64,000 bases of DNA from NCBI RefSeq assembly GCF_028198145.1, contig NZ_CP116338.1, forward strand, positions 930,001 to 994,000, given 5' to 3'. Every line of letters starts with the position of its first letter. The stretch's first letter is position 1. A model generated the notes under the pieces. That model ran no database searches and was not told the DNA's origin. It worked only from the letters and a program-made list of their open reading frames with translations. Source of the stretch: Microbacterium sp. nov. GSS16. Lineage in GTDB: Bacteria > Actinomycetota > Actinomycetes > Actinomycetales > Microbacteriaceae. The position numbers were made by a program, and so were the translations under genes. Below, in pieces: positions 1-9,070 of this stretch.

Positions 1-504
1 CTGGCGGGACTCACCTTCCCGGTGTTTCTGGCGGTCGTGCCCCTGTTCTTCGTGGTGCAGAACTTCGGCCTGCTCAACTCGCATCTCGGGCTTATCGTCA
101 CTTACACGGCGTACGCCCTGCCGTTCACGATCTTCTTCCTCGCGGCGTTCTTCGAACAGCTTCCCGAGGAGATCGCGGAGGCGGCCGCCATCGATGGTGC
201 GTCGCAATGGCGCACCTTCTTCTCGGTGATGCTGCCGATGGCGGCCCCGGGCATGTCGGCGATCGCCCTGCTGAACTTCGTGGGGCTGTGGAATCAGTAC
301 CTGCTTCCCCTCGTGCTCATCAGCGACCCCTCGAAGTCGGTGCTCACCCAGGGCATGCAGACCTTCGCGGTGCAGGCCGGCTTCAACGTCGACTTCGGCG
401 CTCTGTTCGCCGCCGCGGTGATGACGGTCGTGCCGGTGCTGATCGTGTACCTGCTGTTCCAGAAGAAGCTGCTCTCGTCGGTGTCGCAGGGGGCCCTGAA
501 GTGA
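1..504 (+). CDS. Sugar ABC transporter permease, MalG type (5' end missing)
   Basis: This is the C-terminal part of an inner-membrane subunit of a carbohydrate ABC importer; the frame is open at base 1, so the start lies outside the window. The EAA loop that docks on the ATPase is visible as EEIAEAAAIDGASQWRTFF, followed by hydrophobic segments and the C-terminal QKKLLSSVSQGALK typical of MalG-like permeases. The stop codon overlaps the GTG of the next gene (GTGA), so the two are translationally coupled. The adjacent sugar kinase suggests an amino-sugar or related substrate, but that is inference. Confidence 0.93.
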   Translation: MAGLTFPVFLAVVPLFFVVQNFGLLNSHLGLIVTYTAYALPFTIFFLAAFFEQLPEEIAEAAAIDGASQWRTFFSVMLPMAAPGMSAIALLNFVGLWNQYLLPLVLISDPSKSVLTQGMQTFAVQAGFNVDFGALFAAAVMTVVPVLIVYLLFQKKLLSSVSQGALK

Positions 505-1484
505 CTGCGGTCCTCGCCGTCGACGCAGGCGGCTCGCACACGCGAGCCGCCTGCGTCGACGCGACCGGAAGGGTGATCGGCTGGGGCACCGCGACCGGCG
601 GGAACGCGACCTCGTTGGGTGAGCAGGGCCTGGATGCGATCGAGCAGGCCTGCCGAACGGCCATCGAGCAGGCCGGCGCCGATGCAGCGACGCTCACCGC
701 GGTGCTGTGCGCCGCAGGCGAAGCGCCGACCTCGCGGCGCGCGTTGCTGGCCTCCCGGCTCGGGTTCGATGACGACACGTCGTGGCACATCGTCGGCGAC
801 GCACTCGGCGCCTACTTCTCCGGCTCGAGTGCCCCTGAGGGGATCGTTCTGGTGGCCGGCACCGGCGCCGTCGCCGCGCGGATCGAGCAGTCGCGTCTGG
901 TCGAGGTCGTCGACGGACTCGGCTGGCTGATCGGCGACAAAGGCGGCGGGTTCTGGATCGGCAGGGAGGTCGTCTCGTGCGCCGCAGAGGCTGCCGATGG
1001 GCGTGGTCCCGCCACCTCGCTGGTCGAGCACCTGCTGGCGCGGATGCCGCGCGAGCAGCGCCCCTGGTCGGGGGTGCGCACGTCCGAGATCGCCGCGATC
1101 CTGCGCGGTGTCTACGACCGCACCCCGACCGTGCTCGCCGACCTCGCTCCGCTCGCCTTCGCCGCCGCCGCTGAGGGTGATGCCGTCGCGTCGTCGATTC
1201 TCTCTGCCGCAGCCGGGCATCTGGCCCGCACGGTGATGACGGTGCGCAGCGGATACGAGCAGCTGCCGGTGGTGGTGGCAGGCAGCGTGCTCACCCGCGG
1301 TCTGCTCGGCGCCCCCGGTGCCTTCTCCTCCGAGCTGCACGAGGCGTTGCGTGGAGCGGATGTGCGCCATGCCACCGATGGTGTTGTCGGCGCGGCGGTG
1401 CTCGCGCTGCAGCGTGGCGGGATCGAGGTGTCGGATTCCGTGCGTGTGTTGCTGGCGGAAGAGGTGGCCCGTAGACGGCGATGA
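501..1484 (+). CDS. BadF/BadG-type sugar kinase (N-acetylglucosamine kinase-like)
   Basis: About 327 residues of the ASKHA ATPase fold used by N-acetylglucosamine kinases. The N-terminal phosphate-1 motif is AVDAGGSHTRA, the central adenosine/phosphate-2 region is LVAGTGAVA, and the glycine-rich GDKGGGFWIGRE stretch follows. The GTG start at 501 is chosen because it overlaps the upstream permease stop and places the phosphate-1 loop near residue 7; the open frame further upstream would extend deep into the permease gene. It probably phosphorylates the sugar imported by the ABC system whose permease precedes it. Exact substrate is not resolved from sequence. Confidence 0.88.
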   Translation: MTAVLAVDAGGSHTRAACVDATGRVIGWGTATGGNATSLGEQGLDAIEQACRTAIEQAGADAATLTAVLCAAGEAPTSRRALLASRLGFDDDTSWHIVGDALGAYFSGSSAPEGIVLVAGTGAVAARIEQSRLVEVVDGLGWLIGDKGGGFWIGREVVSCAAEAADGRGPATSLVEHLLARMPREQRPWSGVRTSEIAAILRGVYDRTPTVLADLAPLAFAAAAEGDAVASSILSAAAGHLARTVMTVRSGYEQLPVVVAGSVLTRGLLGAPGAFSSELHEALRGADVRHATDGVVGAAVLALQRGGIEVSDSVRVLLAEEVARRRR

Positions 1485-2191
1485 TGCACATCCAATGGTT
1501 CAGCCAGTCCACACTCACCGAGCTGACGCTGCTGCTGCTGGCCTTCGCGCTGTCGGCGCTGATCGGCTGGGAGCGGCATCGCAAGCTCAAGAGCGCCGGC
1601 ATGCGCACGCACACCCTTGTCGGGGTGGGATCAGCGGTGTTCACGCTGGTCTCGGCGTATGGCTTCGGCGGTGTCAGCGGTGCCGAGGGGGTCATGGACC
1701 CGTCACGGATCGCCGCGCAGATCGTCTCGGGGATCGGCTTTCTGGGGGCGGGGCTGATCTTCGTGCGCCAGAACGTCGTGTCGGGACTGACCACCGCCGC
1801 CTCGATCTGGGCCACCGCTGCCGTGGGCATGGCCTGCGGGGCCGGCTCACCGCTGCTGGCGATCATGGCCACAGCCCTGCAGCTCGTCGCGGTCACCTCG
1901 CTGGGACGCGGGCGCAGAAGGCGTCAGGGGCGAGGAAGACAGCACACGGTCGTCCTGCGATACCGGCCAGGTGAGGGGGCGCTGGCCCGTGCGCTGACGG
2001 TAGCCAGGAGTCAGGAGGCGAAGGCCGTCGTGATCGACTCGCGGGTGCTGGAGCGCGATGGACGCCCGCAGCGCTGGGAGGCAACCGTGTCGGTCGAGCC
2101 GAACGCCGCGCGGCTCGAGCAGCTGCTCGCCGACTTCTCTGATGTGCCCGGGATCAGACGCGTCCGGCTCGTTGATGAGGACGCTGCCTAG
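1481..2191 (+). CDS. MgtC/SapB family membrane protein
   Basis: About 236 residues with an MgtC/SapB-like N-terminal membrane domain. Visible family hallmarks are the first hydrophobic helix followed by IGWERHRK, then the GMRTHTLVGVGSA segment, GGVSGAEGV and the SGIGFLGAGLIF glycine-rich helix. The C-terminal roughly 90 residues form a soluble domain rich in charged residues. It starts at ATG 1481 (a second ATG follows directly), overlapping the kinase stop by 4 bp. MgtC proteins are linked to growth in low magnesium and to control of F-type ATP synthase in other bacteria; the role here is unknown. Its place behind a sugar operon is unusual. Confidence 0.88.
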   Translation: MMHIQWFSQSTLTELTLLLLAFALSALIGWERHRKLKSAGMRTHTLVGVGSAVFTLVSAYGFGGVSGAEGVMDPSRIAAQIVSGIGFLGAGLIFVRQNVVSGLTTAASIWATAAVGMACGAGSPLLAIMATALQLVAVTSLGRGRRRRQGRGRQHTVVLRYRPGEGALARALTVARSQEAKAVVIDSRVLERDGRPQRWEATVSVEPNAARLEQLLADFSDVPGIRRVRLVDEDAA

Positions 2192-2317
2192 ATCTGCGCC
2201 GGCGAGAGGGCATTCTGCGGGCCTCGACTCGTCTCCCCAATCGGGGGTCGTCCCGGGTTATTCACAGTCCGTGGGTTGCCGGCTGGGCGCATGCGGCGCG
2301 TCGCGCAGGCTAGGGTC

Positions 2318-2578
2318 ATGTTCACCACTATTCACCCGGCGGCTCCCTCCGGCGACGAGCTCGCGGAGCTTGTCACCGGGGTCCGCCTGCTCGATGACGC
2401 GCTCGACGCGCTCGCGCAGGTGCGGGCCGAGCTCGACCGCCTGATCGACGACTCCCACTGGGAGGCGGCGGCGGTGCGGATGCTGCGTGCCGCGCTGATC
2501 GGGCGGGCGGGCCGGCTCGTCGTCGCCTGCGCCGACATCGCCTCGTACCGAGACGAATGCCTGGCGGCGGTCGTATGA
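2318..2578 (+). CDS. Small helical protein paired with the downstream hydrolase
   Basis: An 86-residue acidic, almost entirely helical protein with one SHWEAAAVRMLRAAL segment in the middle. It has no signal peptide and no membrane segment. ATG 2318 is preferred over an in-frame ATG at 2276, which would add a basic, poorly conserved-looking extension. The stop overlaps the ATG of the hydrolase gene (ATGA), a strong sign of coupling. Size, helicity, the central tryptophan and pairing with a larger helical-N-terminus protein recall WXG100/ESX-type partners, but no canonical WXG is present. A TAGGGT hexamer at 2311 sits too close to this ATG to serve it. Confidence 0.75.
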   Translation: MFTTIHPAAPSGDELAELVTGVRLLDDALDALAQVRAELDRLIDDSHWEAAAVRMLRAALIGRAGRLVVACADIASYRDECLAAVV

Positions 2579-3873
2579 CCCTGGAAATCACCGGCGGCGG
2601 GGCGATAGCCGTGGACCCGAACGAGATGCGCGCGGTCGCCGACCGGATGGCGGCGACCGCCGCACGGCTGAGCGCCGCCGCCGATGACCTGCGCCGCGCG
2701 CATCACGCCGTCTCCTCGGCGTGGCGCGCAGGCAGCCGAGTCGGTGCGGGCGGTCTGTGGGCGACGGCGCAGCACGTGGCTGAAGACGCAGACGAGCTCG
2801 GCGACGACGCGCGCGGCACCACGATCATGGCGGATGCTTTCGAGCTGGCCGACCTGCGTTCCGAGCAGCAGCTGCTCGCGGTGGAGCATCCCCTCGAGGC
2901 GGAGCTGCTGCAAGGGCGGATCGACGAGCTGGTCGCGTCGTACCCTGCCGTCGACGGGATGGCGCTGCAGCTGACCGCAGCATGGGAGCGCTCGTCGGTG
3001 GACGGGATGCTGGATGCGCCCGTCGACCAGCTCGCGGCCATTCTCGGCGACAGCGCGTTCCACATGCCGCTGTGGCTGCTGGCCCCGCTGCTGCAGCGCA
3101 TCACGACGAGCGCGGGCACGATCCTGAACGGCACGCGGCTCAGCGGCGAGGCGCCGCCGGTCGTGGTGCGGCGGGCGTCGACGCACGCCGTCGAGCGCGC
3201 GGCCACTACTCTCGCTCAGCTCACGCAGCGCCTGCCCGACGGAAAGGCGCAGGTCGCGGTCGAGAAGCGCACCCACGCCGACGGCACCACGTCGTTCGTC
3301 GCGTACATCGACGGCACCCGCACCATCAGAAGCGGCTTCGAGGAGCCGTGGGACTCCGGCTCGAACTGGGACCTCTACATCGACCGCGAGCAGAGCGCCT
3401 CGTACGCGGCGACGATGGAGGCGCTGCGGCAGGCGGGCGCCGAGCCCGGGGCGCGCGTCGACCTCGTGGGGTACTCGCAGGGCGGTGCGATCGCTGCGGC
3501 GGTGGCGGTGAGCGGGGTGTACACCACGTCGCGGGTGATGACCGTGGGGAGCCCGACGGTTCCGGTGCTCGACGCGGACCAGACGCTCATCCGGGTCGTC
3601 CACCCCGACGATCCCGTCGGCGCCGGCCTCACCTCCGGTGGTCCTGCGGCCAGTATCGGCTCACCCGACAGCATGACCATCTCACGTGACGACGCGGCGA
3701 ACGGGAAGGCATCGACGTTCGGCGCGCACATGCGGGATGCGTACGACGAGACGCTCGCCCTCGCCGACGAGTCGGGAGACGCCCGCGTCGAGCGGATGCA
3801 CGACACGCTGCGTTCGGAGGCGGACGACATCGTCTCGGTCGAGCGGACCGAGTTCCACGCGACCAGGCCGTGA
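2575..3873 (+). CDS. Two-domain protein: helical N-terminus plus alpha/beta hydrolase
   Basis: About 432 residues. Residues 1-200 are predicted helical, with alanine-rich coiled stretches such as AATAARLSAAADDLRRA. The C-terminal half is a lipase/cutinase-like alpha/beta hydrolase: the nucleophile elbow is GYSQGG, a plausible acid is the Asp in HPDDPV, and a plausible base is the His in GAHMRDAYDE. No signal peptide is visible. The gene overlaps its upstream partner by 4 bp. The layout resembles PE-PPE or ESX-linked hydrolases, where an N-terminal helical hairpin serves as secretion handle; that parallel is inferred. The last 27 coding bases are repeated downstream of the stop. Confidence 0.8.
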   Translation: MTLEITGGGAIAVDPNEMRAVADRMAATAARLSAAADDLRRAHHAVSSAWRAGSRVGAGGLWATAQHVAEDADELGDDARGTTIMADAFELADLRSEQQLLAVEHPLEAELLQGRIDELVASYPAVDGMALQLTAAWERSSVDGMLDAPVDQLAAILGDSAFHMPLWLLAPLLQRITTSAGTILNGTRLSGEAPPVVVRRASTHAVERAATTLAQLTQRLPDGKAQVAVEKRTHADGTTSFVAYIDGTRTIRSGFEEPWDSGSNWDLYIDREQSASYAATMEALRQAGAEPGARVDLVGYSQGGAIAAAVAVSGVYTTSRVMTVGSPTVPVLDADQTLIRVVHPDDPVGAGLTSGGPAASIGSPDSMTISRDDAANGKASTFGAHMRDAYDETLALADESGDARVERMHDTLRSEADDIVSVERTEFHATRP

Positions 3874-3916
3874 CGGGGTCGGGAACGCACCGAGTTCCAT
3901 GCGACCAGACCGTGAC
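3847..3916 (+). repeat. 28-bp imperfect direct repeat across the hydrolase stop codon
   Basis: Bases 3847-3874, which include the end of the hydrolase gene and its TGA, recur at 3889-3916 with only two differences (26 of 28 identical). The period is 42 bp. The second copy is non-coding. It looks like a recent local tandem duplication of the gene end. Confidence 0.8.
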
Positions 3917-3949
3917 ACCTCGCGGCCGGGCCCGCGCCTCCGCTCCGCG

Positions 3950-4351
3950 TCAGCGGCGCTTCTTCTTCTCCTGCGGCCGCAGGATGGCGCCGAGGATCGC
4001 GTTGATCACCGAGATGAGGAACGCGGCCACGACCGCCCACCAGAACGACTCCACCGTCAGCCCCCAGCTGAACGCGCCGGTGATCCACGCGGTGATCCAC
4101 AGCAGCAGACCGTTGATGATGAACGAGATCAGCCCGAGCGTCAGGATGTACAGCGGGAACGCGACGATGCGGATCACCGTGCCGATGATCGAGTTGACCA
4201 GAGCGAACACCGCGCCGACGGCGAGCAGGGTCAGCGCGACCTGCAGGTCGCCCCCCGGGGCGAACGGCCGGATGCCCACACCGAGAACCGGGATCAGCGT
4301 GACGATCCAGATGGCGAAGGCGTTGATGACGACGCGGATGAGGAATCGCAT
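3950..4351 (-). CDS. Phage-holin-family (PF04020-like) four-helix membrane protein
   Basis: A 133-residue integral membrane protein with four hydrophobic segments: INAFAIWIVTLIPVLGV, LTLLAVGAVFALVNSIIGTV, FPLYILTLGLISFIINGLLL and a C-terminal WWAVVAAFLISVINAILGAI, ending in the basic tail RPQEKKKRR. This matches the mycobacterial-type four-TM holin-like family, which is widespread in actinobacterial chromosomes outside prophages. There are no phage genes nearby, so a lytic role is not supported. Convergent with the hydrolase gene and divergent from the aminotransferase gene. Confidence 0.85.
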   Translation of the reverse strand: MRFLIRVVINAFAIWIVTLIPVLGVGIRPFAPGGDLQVALTLLAVGAVFALVNSIIGTVIRIVAFPLYILTLGLISFIINGLLLWITAWITGAFSWGLTVESFWWAVVAAFLISVINAILGAILRPQEKKKRR

Positions 4352-4388
4352 GTGCTGATCCTGTCACGTCAGGGGCCGATGCCGCTCT

Positions 4389-4394
4389 TAGACT
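4389..4394 (+). promoter_or_regulatory. -10 hexamer of a leaderless promoter (hisC-like gene)
   Basis: TAGACT lies 6 nt before the GTG at 4401. With transcription starting about 7 nt after the -10 hexamer, the mRNA would begin at the start codon, so no ribosome binding site is expected and none is seen. Confidence 0.65.
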
Positions 4395-4400
4395 GATGCC

Positions 4401-5468
4401 GTGACCGAGCCGATGCTGCCCCGAATCCGTCCTGAGATCGCCGCCCTGCCGCCGTACCGCCAGGGCAAGCAGGCCGGCCCCGAGGCGTTCAAGCTCTCGA
4501 GCAATGAGAACCCCTTCGAGCCGCTCCCGTCGGTACTGGAGGCGCTGCAGGCGACCACGCCGGTCAACCGCTATCCCGACGCCTCCGCGGCGGCGCTGCG
4601 CGCCCGCCTCGGCGAGAGGTTCGGCGTCGAGTCCGACGCCGTGCACGTCGCCGCCGGGTCGGTCTCGATCCTGCACCAGCTGGTGCTCGGCACCTCGTCG
4701 GTCGGCGACGAGGTCGTCTACGCCTGGCGCTCGTTCGAGGCGTATCCCAGCCTTCCGCTGGTGGCCGGCGCGACGGGCGTGCAGGTGCCCCTCGCCTCGG
4801 GCGCCAGGCATGATCTCGACGCGATGGCGGATGCCGTAACCGACCGCACCCGCGTGGTGATCGTCTGCACGCCGAACAACCCGACCGGCCCGATCGTCAC
4901 GAGCGCCGAGTTCGCGGCATTCGTCGACCGCGTGCCGCGAGACGTGCTGATCATCCTCGACGAGGCGTACGCCGAGTTCGTCACCGCGCCCGACGCGGTC
5001 GACGGGCTCGCGGAGCGCCTCTTCGATCGGCATCCGAACGTCGTCGTGCTGCGCACCTTTTCCAAGGCCTACGGGCTCGCCGGTCTGCGCGTGGGCTATG
5101 CGATCGGGCATCCGCGGGTGCTCGACGCCGCCCGCACCACCGGCATCCCGCTGTCGGTGACCAGCGCGGCCGAGCGCGCGGCGATCGCCAGTCTCGACGC
5201 CGAGCCCGAGCTGCGCGAGCGCGTGTCGGTGATCGTCGAGCGGCGCACGCGCCTCGTCGGCGGCCTGCGCGCGCAGGGCTGGCAGGTGCCCGACTCGCAG
5301 GCGAACTTCGTCTGGCTGCCCGCCGGCCAGCGCACCGACGAGGTCGCCGCCGCATTCGACGCCGCCGACCTGATCGTGCGCCCTTTCCCGGGCGACGGGA
5401 TCCGGATCTCGGTCGGTGAAGAGGAGTCGATCGACCGCGTGCTGGCCGTCGCCAAGTCGCTGCTCTGA
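4401..5468 (+). CDS. hisC: Histidinol-phosphate/aromatic aminotransferase
   Basis: A 355-residue class I/II PLP aminotransferase. The N-terminus carries [11 protein letters not shown], typical of HisC; the PLP-phosphate and ring contacts are in CTPNNPTGP and LDEAYAEF; the Schiff-base lysine is K222 in [12 protein letters not shown]. HisC converts imidazole-acetol phosphate and glutamate to histidinol phosphate. Many actinobacteria have a separate HisC in the his operon and a paralogue (Pat) acting on aromatic amino acids; no other his gene is present here, so this copy could be the paralogue. It precedes the 2-oxo acid dehydrogenase operon by about 80 bp. Confidence 0.85.
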   Translation: MTEPMLPRIRPEIAALPPYRQGKQAGPEAFKLSSNENPFEPLPSVLEALQATTPVNRYPDASAAALRARLGERFGVESDAVHVAAGSVSILHQLVLGTSSVGDEVVYAWRSFEAYPSLPLVAGATGVQVPLASGARHDLDAMADAVTDRTRVVIVCTPNNPTGPIVTSAEFAAFVDRVPRDVLIILDEAYAEFVTAPDAVDGLAERLFDRHPNVVVLRTFSKAYGLAGLRVGYAIGHPRVLDAARTTGIPLSVTSAAERAAIASLDAEPELRERVSVIVERRTRLVGGLRAQGWQVPDSQANFVWLPAGQRTDEVAAAFDAADLIVRPFPGDGIRISVGEEESIDRVLAVAKSLL

Positions 5469-5539
5469 CACGAGAAGTCCAGGTGCCGGGCACTTACTAG
5501 GGGCCCCTAGGTATGCGTGACCTGGCATGCCGACGTGGG

Positions 5540-5545
5540 TAGCGT
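5540..5545 (+). promoter_or_regulatory. -10 hexamer of a leaderless promoter (E1 alpha gene)
   Basis: TAGCGT lies 6 nt before the GTG at 5552, the spacing also seen at other leaderless candidates in the window. No Shine-Dalgarno sequence precedes this GTG. Confidence 0.55.
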
Positions 5546-5551
5546 GGTCGG

Positions 5552-6679
5552 GTGACCCCGATCGAAGCACCCCTCGTTCGCGTCCTCGCCGACGACGGCA
5601 GCTACGCCCCCTCGGCTGCCGCCGAGCGCTATCTGCCGCTCATCGACGCGCTCACCGACGCCGAGCTCGAGCAGTTCTACCGAGACATGGTCGTCATCCG
5701 CGCGATCGACACGCAGGCGACCAACCTGCAGCGCCAGGGCCAGCTCGCCCTGTGGCCGCCGAGCCGCGGCCAGGAGGCAGCTCAAGTCGGATCCGCCCGC
5801 GCCGCGCGCGCGCAGGACACGCTGTTCCCCTCGTACCGCGAGCACGCGGTCACCCGCATCCGCGGCGTCGACCCCGTCGACATCCTCAAGGTCATGCGCG
5901 GCACCTCGCACGGGGGCTGGAACCCCACCGACGCCAAGAACGGCAACACTCGCATCTACACGCTGGTGCTCGGGTCGCAGACCCTGCACGCCGCCGGATA
6001 CGCGATGGGTCTCACGTTCGACGGCCGCACCGGCACGGGTGATGTCGAGCGCGACGAGGCCGTGGTCGTCTACTACGGCGACGGCGCCTCCAGTCAGGGC
6101 GACGTGCACGAGGCGATGGTGTTCGCCGCCAGCTACGACGCCCCGGTGCTGTTCTTCCTGCAGAACAACCACTGGGCCATCTCGGTGCCCGTCGAGACGC
6201 AGTCGAAGGTGCCGCTGGTCGGCCGTGGGCCGGGGTACGGCATCCCGTCGGTGCGAGTCGACGGCAACGACGTGCTCGCCAGCTACGCCGTCTCGCGCGC
6301 GCTGCTCGACGAGACCCGCAGCGGCCTCGGCCCGCGCGCGATCGAGGCGGTGACGTACCGCATGGGCGCGCACACGACCAGTGATGACCCCACGAAGTAC
6401 CGACACTCCGACGAGGAGCAGCGGTGGGCGCAACGCGACCCGATCGCACGCATGCGCGCTTTCCTCGAGGGGCGGGGCGCGCCGGCATCCCTCTTCGAGG
6501 AGACGGATGCCGAGGCGGCGGACGCCGCCGAAGACCTGCGCAGCCGCGCCGTCACCCTCACCTCACCGGAGCGATCACTGATCTTCGACCACGTGTACAG
6601 CGACCCGCACCCGCTGATGGCGGAGCAGAAGGCATGGCTGAACGACTACGAGGCCTCGTTCGAGGGAGGGGCGCACTGA
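5552..6679 (+). CDS. 2-oxo acid dehydrogenase E1 component, alpha subunit
   Basis: A 375-residue thiamine-diphosphate enzyme subunit. The TPP/Mg motif is YYGDGASSQGDVHE, closing with FLQNNHWAIS; the YREHAVTRIRG region fits E1 alpha. With the beta subunit and E2 it decarboxylates a 2-oxo acid and transfers the acyl group to the lipoyl arm. The substrate is either branched-chain 2-oxo acids or pyruvate: sequence reading cannot separate these, although the split alpha/beta form in actinobacteria with a separate AceE is more often the branched-chain type. First gene of a three-gene operon; its stop overlaps the next ATG by 1 bp. Confidence 0.9.
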   Translation: MTPIEAPLVRVLADDGSYAPSAAAERYLPLIDALTDAELEQFYRDMVVIRAIDTQATNLQRQGQLALWPPSRGQEAAQVGSARAARAQDTLFPSYREHAVTRIRGVDPVDILKVMRGTSHGGWNPTDAKNGNTRIYTLVLGSQTLHAAGYAMGLTFDGRTGTGDVERDEAVVVYYGDGASSQGDVHEAMVFAASYDAPVLFFLQNNHWAISVPVETQSKVPLVGRGPGYGIPSVRVDGNDVLASYAVSRALLDETRSGLGPRAIEAVTYRMGAHTTSDDPTKYRHSDEEQRWAQRDPIARMRAFLEGRGAPASLFEETDAEAADAAEDLRSRAVTLTSPERSLIFDHVYSDPHPLMAEQKAWLNDYEASFEGGAH

Positions 6680-7659
6680 TGACCATCGAATCGATGCCGA
6701 TGTCGAAGGCGCTGAACGCGGGTCTCCGAAAGGCGATGGAGGACGACCCGCGGGTGCTGCTGATGGGGGAGGACATCGGTCGCCTGGGCGGCGTCTTCCG
6801 CATCACCGAGCACCTGCAGCGCGACTTCGGCGATCGCCGCGTGCTCGACACCCCGCTGGCCGAATCGGGCATCGTCGGCACCGCGATCGGGCTGGCCATG
6901 GCCGGATTCCGCCCGGTGATCGAGATCCAGTTCGACGGTTTCGTGTTCCCCGCCTTCGACCAGATCACCTCGCAGCTCGCCAAGCTCACGAACCGGCACG
7001 AGGGCGCCCTGTCGATGCCCGTCGTCATCCGCATCCCGTACGGCGGGCACATCGGCGCCGTCGAGCACCACCAGGAGAGTCCCGAGGCGTACTTCGCGCA
7101 CACCCCCGGTCTGCGGGTGGTCTCGCCGTCGACCTCGAACGACGCGTACTGGATGATCCAGGAGGCGATCCGCTCGAACGACCCGGTGATCTTCCTCGAG
7201 CCGAAGAGCCGCTACTGGCAGAAGGGTGAGGTCGAGTTCGAGGCATCCGCCCTGCCCCTGCACGCCTCGCGCATCGTGCGCCGCGGCAGCGACGTGACCC
7301 TCGTCGGCCACGGCGCCATGGTCACCACGCTGCTGCAGGCGGCCGCGCTCGCCGAGGCCGAGGGCACCAGCTGCGAGGTCGTCGACGTGCGCTCGCTCTC
7401 ACCCGTCGACTACGGGCCGATCCTCGATTCGGTGCGCTCCACCGGGCGCATGGTCTACGCGCAGGAAGCCCCGGGGCACACGAGCGTCGGCGGCGAGATC
7501 GCCGCGACGGTCATGGAGCGCGCGTTCTACGCGCTTGAGGCCCCGGTGCTGCGGGTGTCGGGCTTCGACGCGCCGTTCCCGCCCGCCAAGCTCGAAGGCA
7601 CCTACCTGCCGGATGCCGACCGCATCCTCGACGCCGTCGACCGCTCGCTCGCCTACTGA
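6679..7659 (+). CDS. 2-oxo acid dehydrogenase E1 component, beta subunit
   Basis: About 326 residues of the transketolase-pyrimidine-binding fold. LLMGEDIGRLGGVFRIT and the segment DTPLAESGIVGTAIGLAM (with the conserved Glu that activates the TPP ring) are typical of E1 beta, and the C-terminal transketolase domain includes EAPGHTSVGGEIAA. ATG 6679 is chosen because it overlaps the alpha-subunit stop (TGATG) and gives the normal N-terminus; the open frame extends upstream only through the alpha gene. Forms an alpha2beta2 heterotetramer with the preceding product. Confidence 0.93.
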   Translation: MTIESMPMSKALNAGLRKAMEDDPRVLLMGEDIGRLGGVFRITEHLQRDFGDRRVLDTPLAESGIVGTAIGLAMAGFRPVIEIQFDGFVFPAFDQITSQLAKLTNRHEGALSMPVVIRIPYGGHIGAVEHHQESPEAYFAHTPGLRVVSPSTSNDAYWMIQEAIRSNDPVIFLEPKSRYWQKGEVEFEASALPLHASRIVRRGSDVTLVGHGAMVTTLLQAAALAEAEGTSCEVVDVRSLSPVDYGPILDSVRSTGRMVYAQEAPGHTSVGGEIAATVMERAFYALEAPVLRVSGFDAPFPPAKLEGTYLPDADRILDAVDRSLAY

Positions 7660-7680
7660 TCCCGACGGAGGACATCTCTC

Positions 7681-8994
7681 ATGACCACCGAAACCTTCAC
7701 TCTTCCCGACGTCGGCGAGGGTCTCACCGAGGCCGAGCTCGTGGCATGGAAGGTCGCGCCCGGCGACGCCGTCGCGATCAACGACGTCATCTGCGAGATC
7801 GAGACGGCGAAGTCGCTCGTCGAGCTTCCCTCTCCGCACGCCGGTGTCGTCGGCGAGCTGCTGGTCGCCGAGGGCGTGACGGTCGAGGTCGGGTCGCCGA
7901 TCATCACGTTCGTGTCGGAGGCCGAGGCGGCGGATGCCGGTATCGCGGCGAACCCGAAGGATCCCGCGGCTCCGCCGGCGACCGACGAGGGCGGCGGGTC
8001 GGTGCTCGTCGGCTACGGAACCGGGGGAGGGGCGACCTCGCGCCGCCGGAAGCCGGCCGAGCGTCCTGTGCGCTCGTCGGTCGGCGTGATCGCCAAGCCG
8101 CCGATCCGCAAGCTCGCCCGCGACCTGAACGTCGAGCTCACCGAGGTGACACCGACAGGCGCCGACGGCGAGGTCACCCGTGACGATGTCGTGAAGCACG
8201 CCGAGCAGGCGAGCGTGTTCCGCAACATCGAGACTCCCGCCTGGGGCGCCATCCGTGAGGAGAAGCTGCCCGTCAAGCCGCAGGTCGACGAAGGGCGCTC
8301 CGAATCGATCCCCGTCAAGGGCGTGCGCAAGGCGACGTCGTCGGCGATGGTGCAGAGCGCGTACTCCGCCCCGCACGTGACGGTGTGGAAGGAGATCGAC
8401 GCGACCCGAACCATGGATCTCGTCAAGCGGCTGAAGGCCTCGCCCGACTACGCCGACATCCGCGTCTCACCGCTGCTGATCATGGCCCGTGCCGTGATCT
8501 GGGCCGCACGCCGCACTCCGATGGTCAACGCCGCCTGGGTCGACACCGACTCCGGCGCCGAGATCGTCGTGCGCCACTACGTGAACCTGGGTATCGCGGC
8601 CGCGACTCCGCGCGGTCTGCTGGTGCCGAACATCAAGGACGCGCAGGATCTCAGCATGAAGGATCTCGCGCGCTCGCTGAACCGACTCACGCTCACGGCG
8701 CGCGAGGGCAAGACGAGCCCCGCCGACCAGCAAGGTGGCACCATCACGATCACCAACATCGGTGTCTTCGGCATGGACGCGGGCACCCCGATCATCAACC
8801 CCGGCGAGGCCGGCATCGTCGCCATGGGCACGATCGCCCAGAAGCCGTGGGTGGTCGACGGCGAGGTGCGCCCGCGCTGGGTCACGACGGTGTCGGGTTC
8901 GTTCGATCACCGGGTGATCGACGGCGACGGCATGAGCCGGTTCATCGCCGACGTCGCCTCGATCCTCGAGGAGCCAGCCCTGCTCGTCGACTGA
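7681..8994 (+). CDS. 2-oxo acid dehydrogenase E2 component (dihydrolipoyl acyltransferase)
   Basis: A 437-residue three-domain protein. Residues 1-76 are the lipoyl domain, with the modified lysine at K44 in [10 protein letters not shown]; only one lipoyl domain is present. Around residues 138-178 is the peripheral-subunit-binding domain ([18 protein letters not shown]). The catalytic acyltransferase domain ends with the active-site [11 protein letters not shown], His at about residue 410. An RBS (ggagg) lies upstream in the 21-bp gap after the E1 beta stop. No E3 (lipoamide dehydrogenase) gene follows, so E3 must be encoded elsewhere. Confidence 0.95.
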   Translation: MTTETFTLPDVGEGLTEAELVAWKVAPGDAVAINDVICEIETAKSLVELPSPHAGVVGELLVAEGVTVEVGSPIITFVSEAEAADAGIAANPKDPAAPPATDEGGGSVLVGYGTGGGATSRRRKPAERPVRSSVGVIAKPPIRKLARDLNVELTEVTPTGADGEVTRDDVVKHAEQASVFRNIETPAWGAIREEKLPVKPQVDEGRSESIPVKGVRKATSSAMVQSAYSAPHVTVWKEIDATRTMDLVKRLKASPDYADIRVSPLLIMARAVIWAARRTPMVNAAWVDTDSGAEIVVRHYVNLGIAAATPRGLLVPNIKDAQDLSMKDLARSLNRLTLTAREGKTSPADQQGGTITITNIGVFGMDAGTPIINPGEAGIVAMGTIAQKPWVVDGEVRPRWVTTVSGSFDHRVIDGDGMSRFIADVASILEEPALLVD

Positions 8995-9070
8995 GTGCAC
9001 CGGCTATCCCATCACAAGAGGAATATCAACCCAGGCGGCGATCGGCGCATCGCTCTGGCAGTGTTTCGGC

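Noticed and set aside
2311-2316. TAGGGT as the promoter -10 of the 2318 gene
   Set aside because: It is only 1 nt from the ATG, so the transcript would start inside the gene.
3950-4351. Prophage remnant because of a holin-family protein
   Set aside because: No other phage gene is present within the window, and this holin-like family is a normal chromosomal gene in actinobacteria.
3375-5570. Very long open frame on the minus strand over the hydrolase, holin-like and aminotransferase genes
   Set aside because: It runs antisense to genes with clear motifs (GYSQGG hydrolase, HisC with PLP lysine) and its translation is Arg/Ala/His-rich with no domain. Such long antisense frames are expected at this G/C content.
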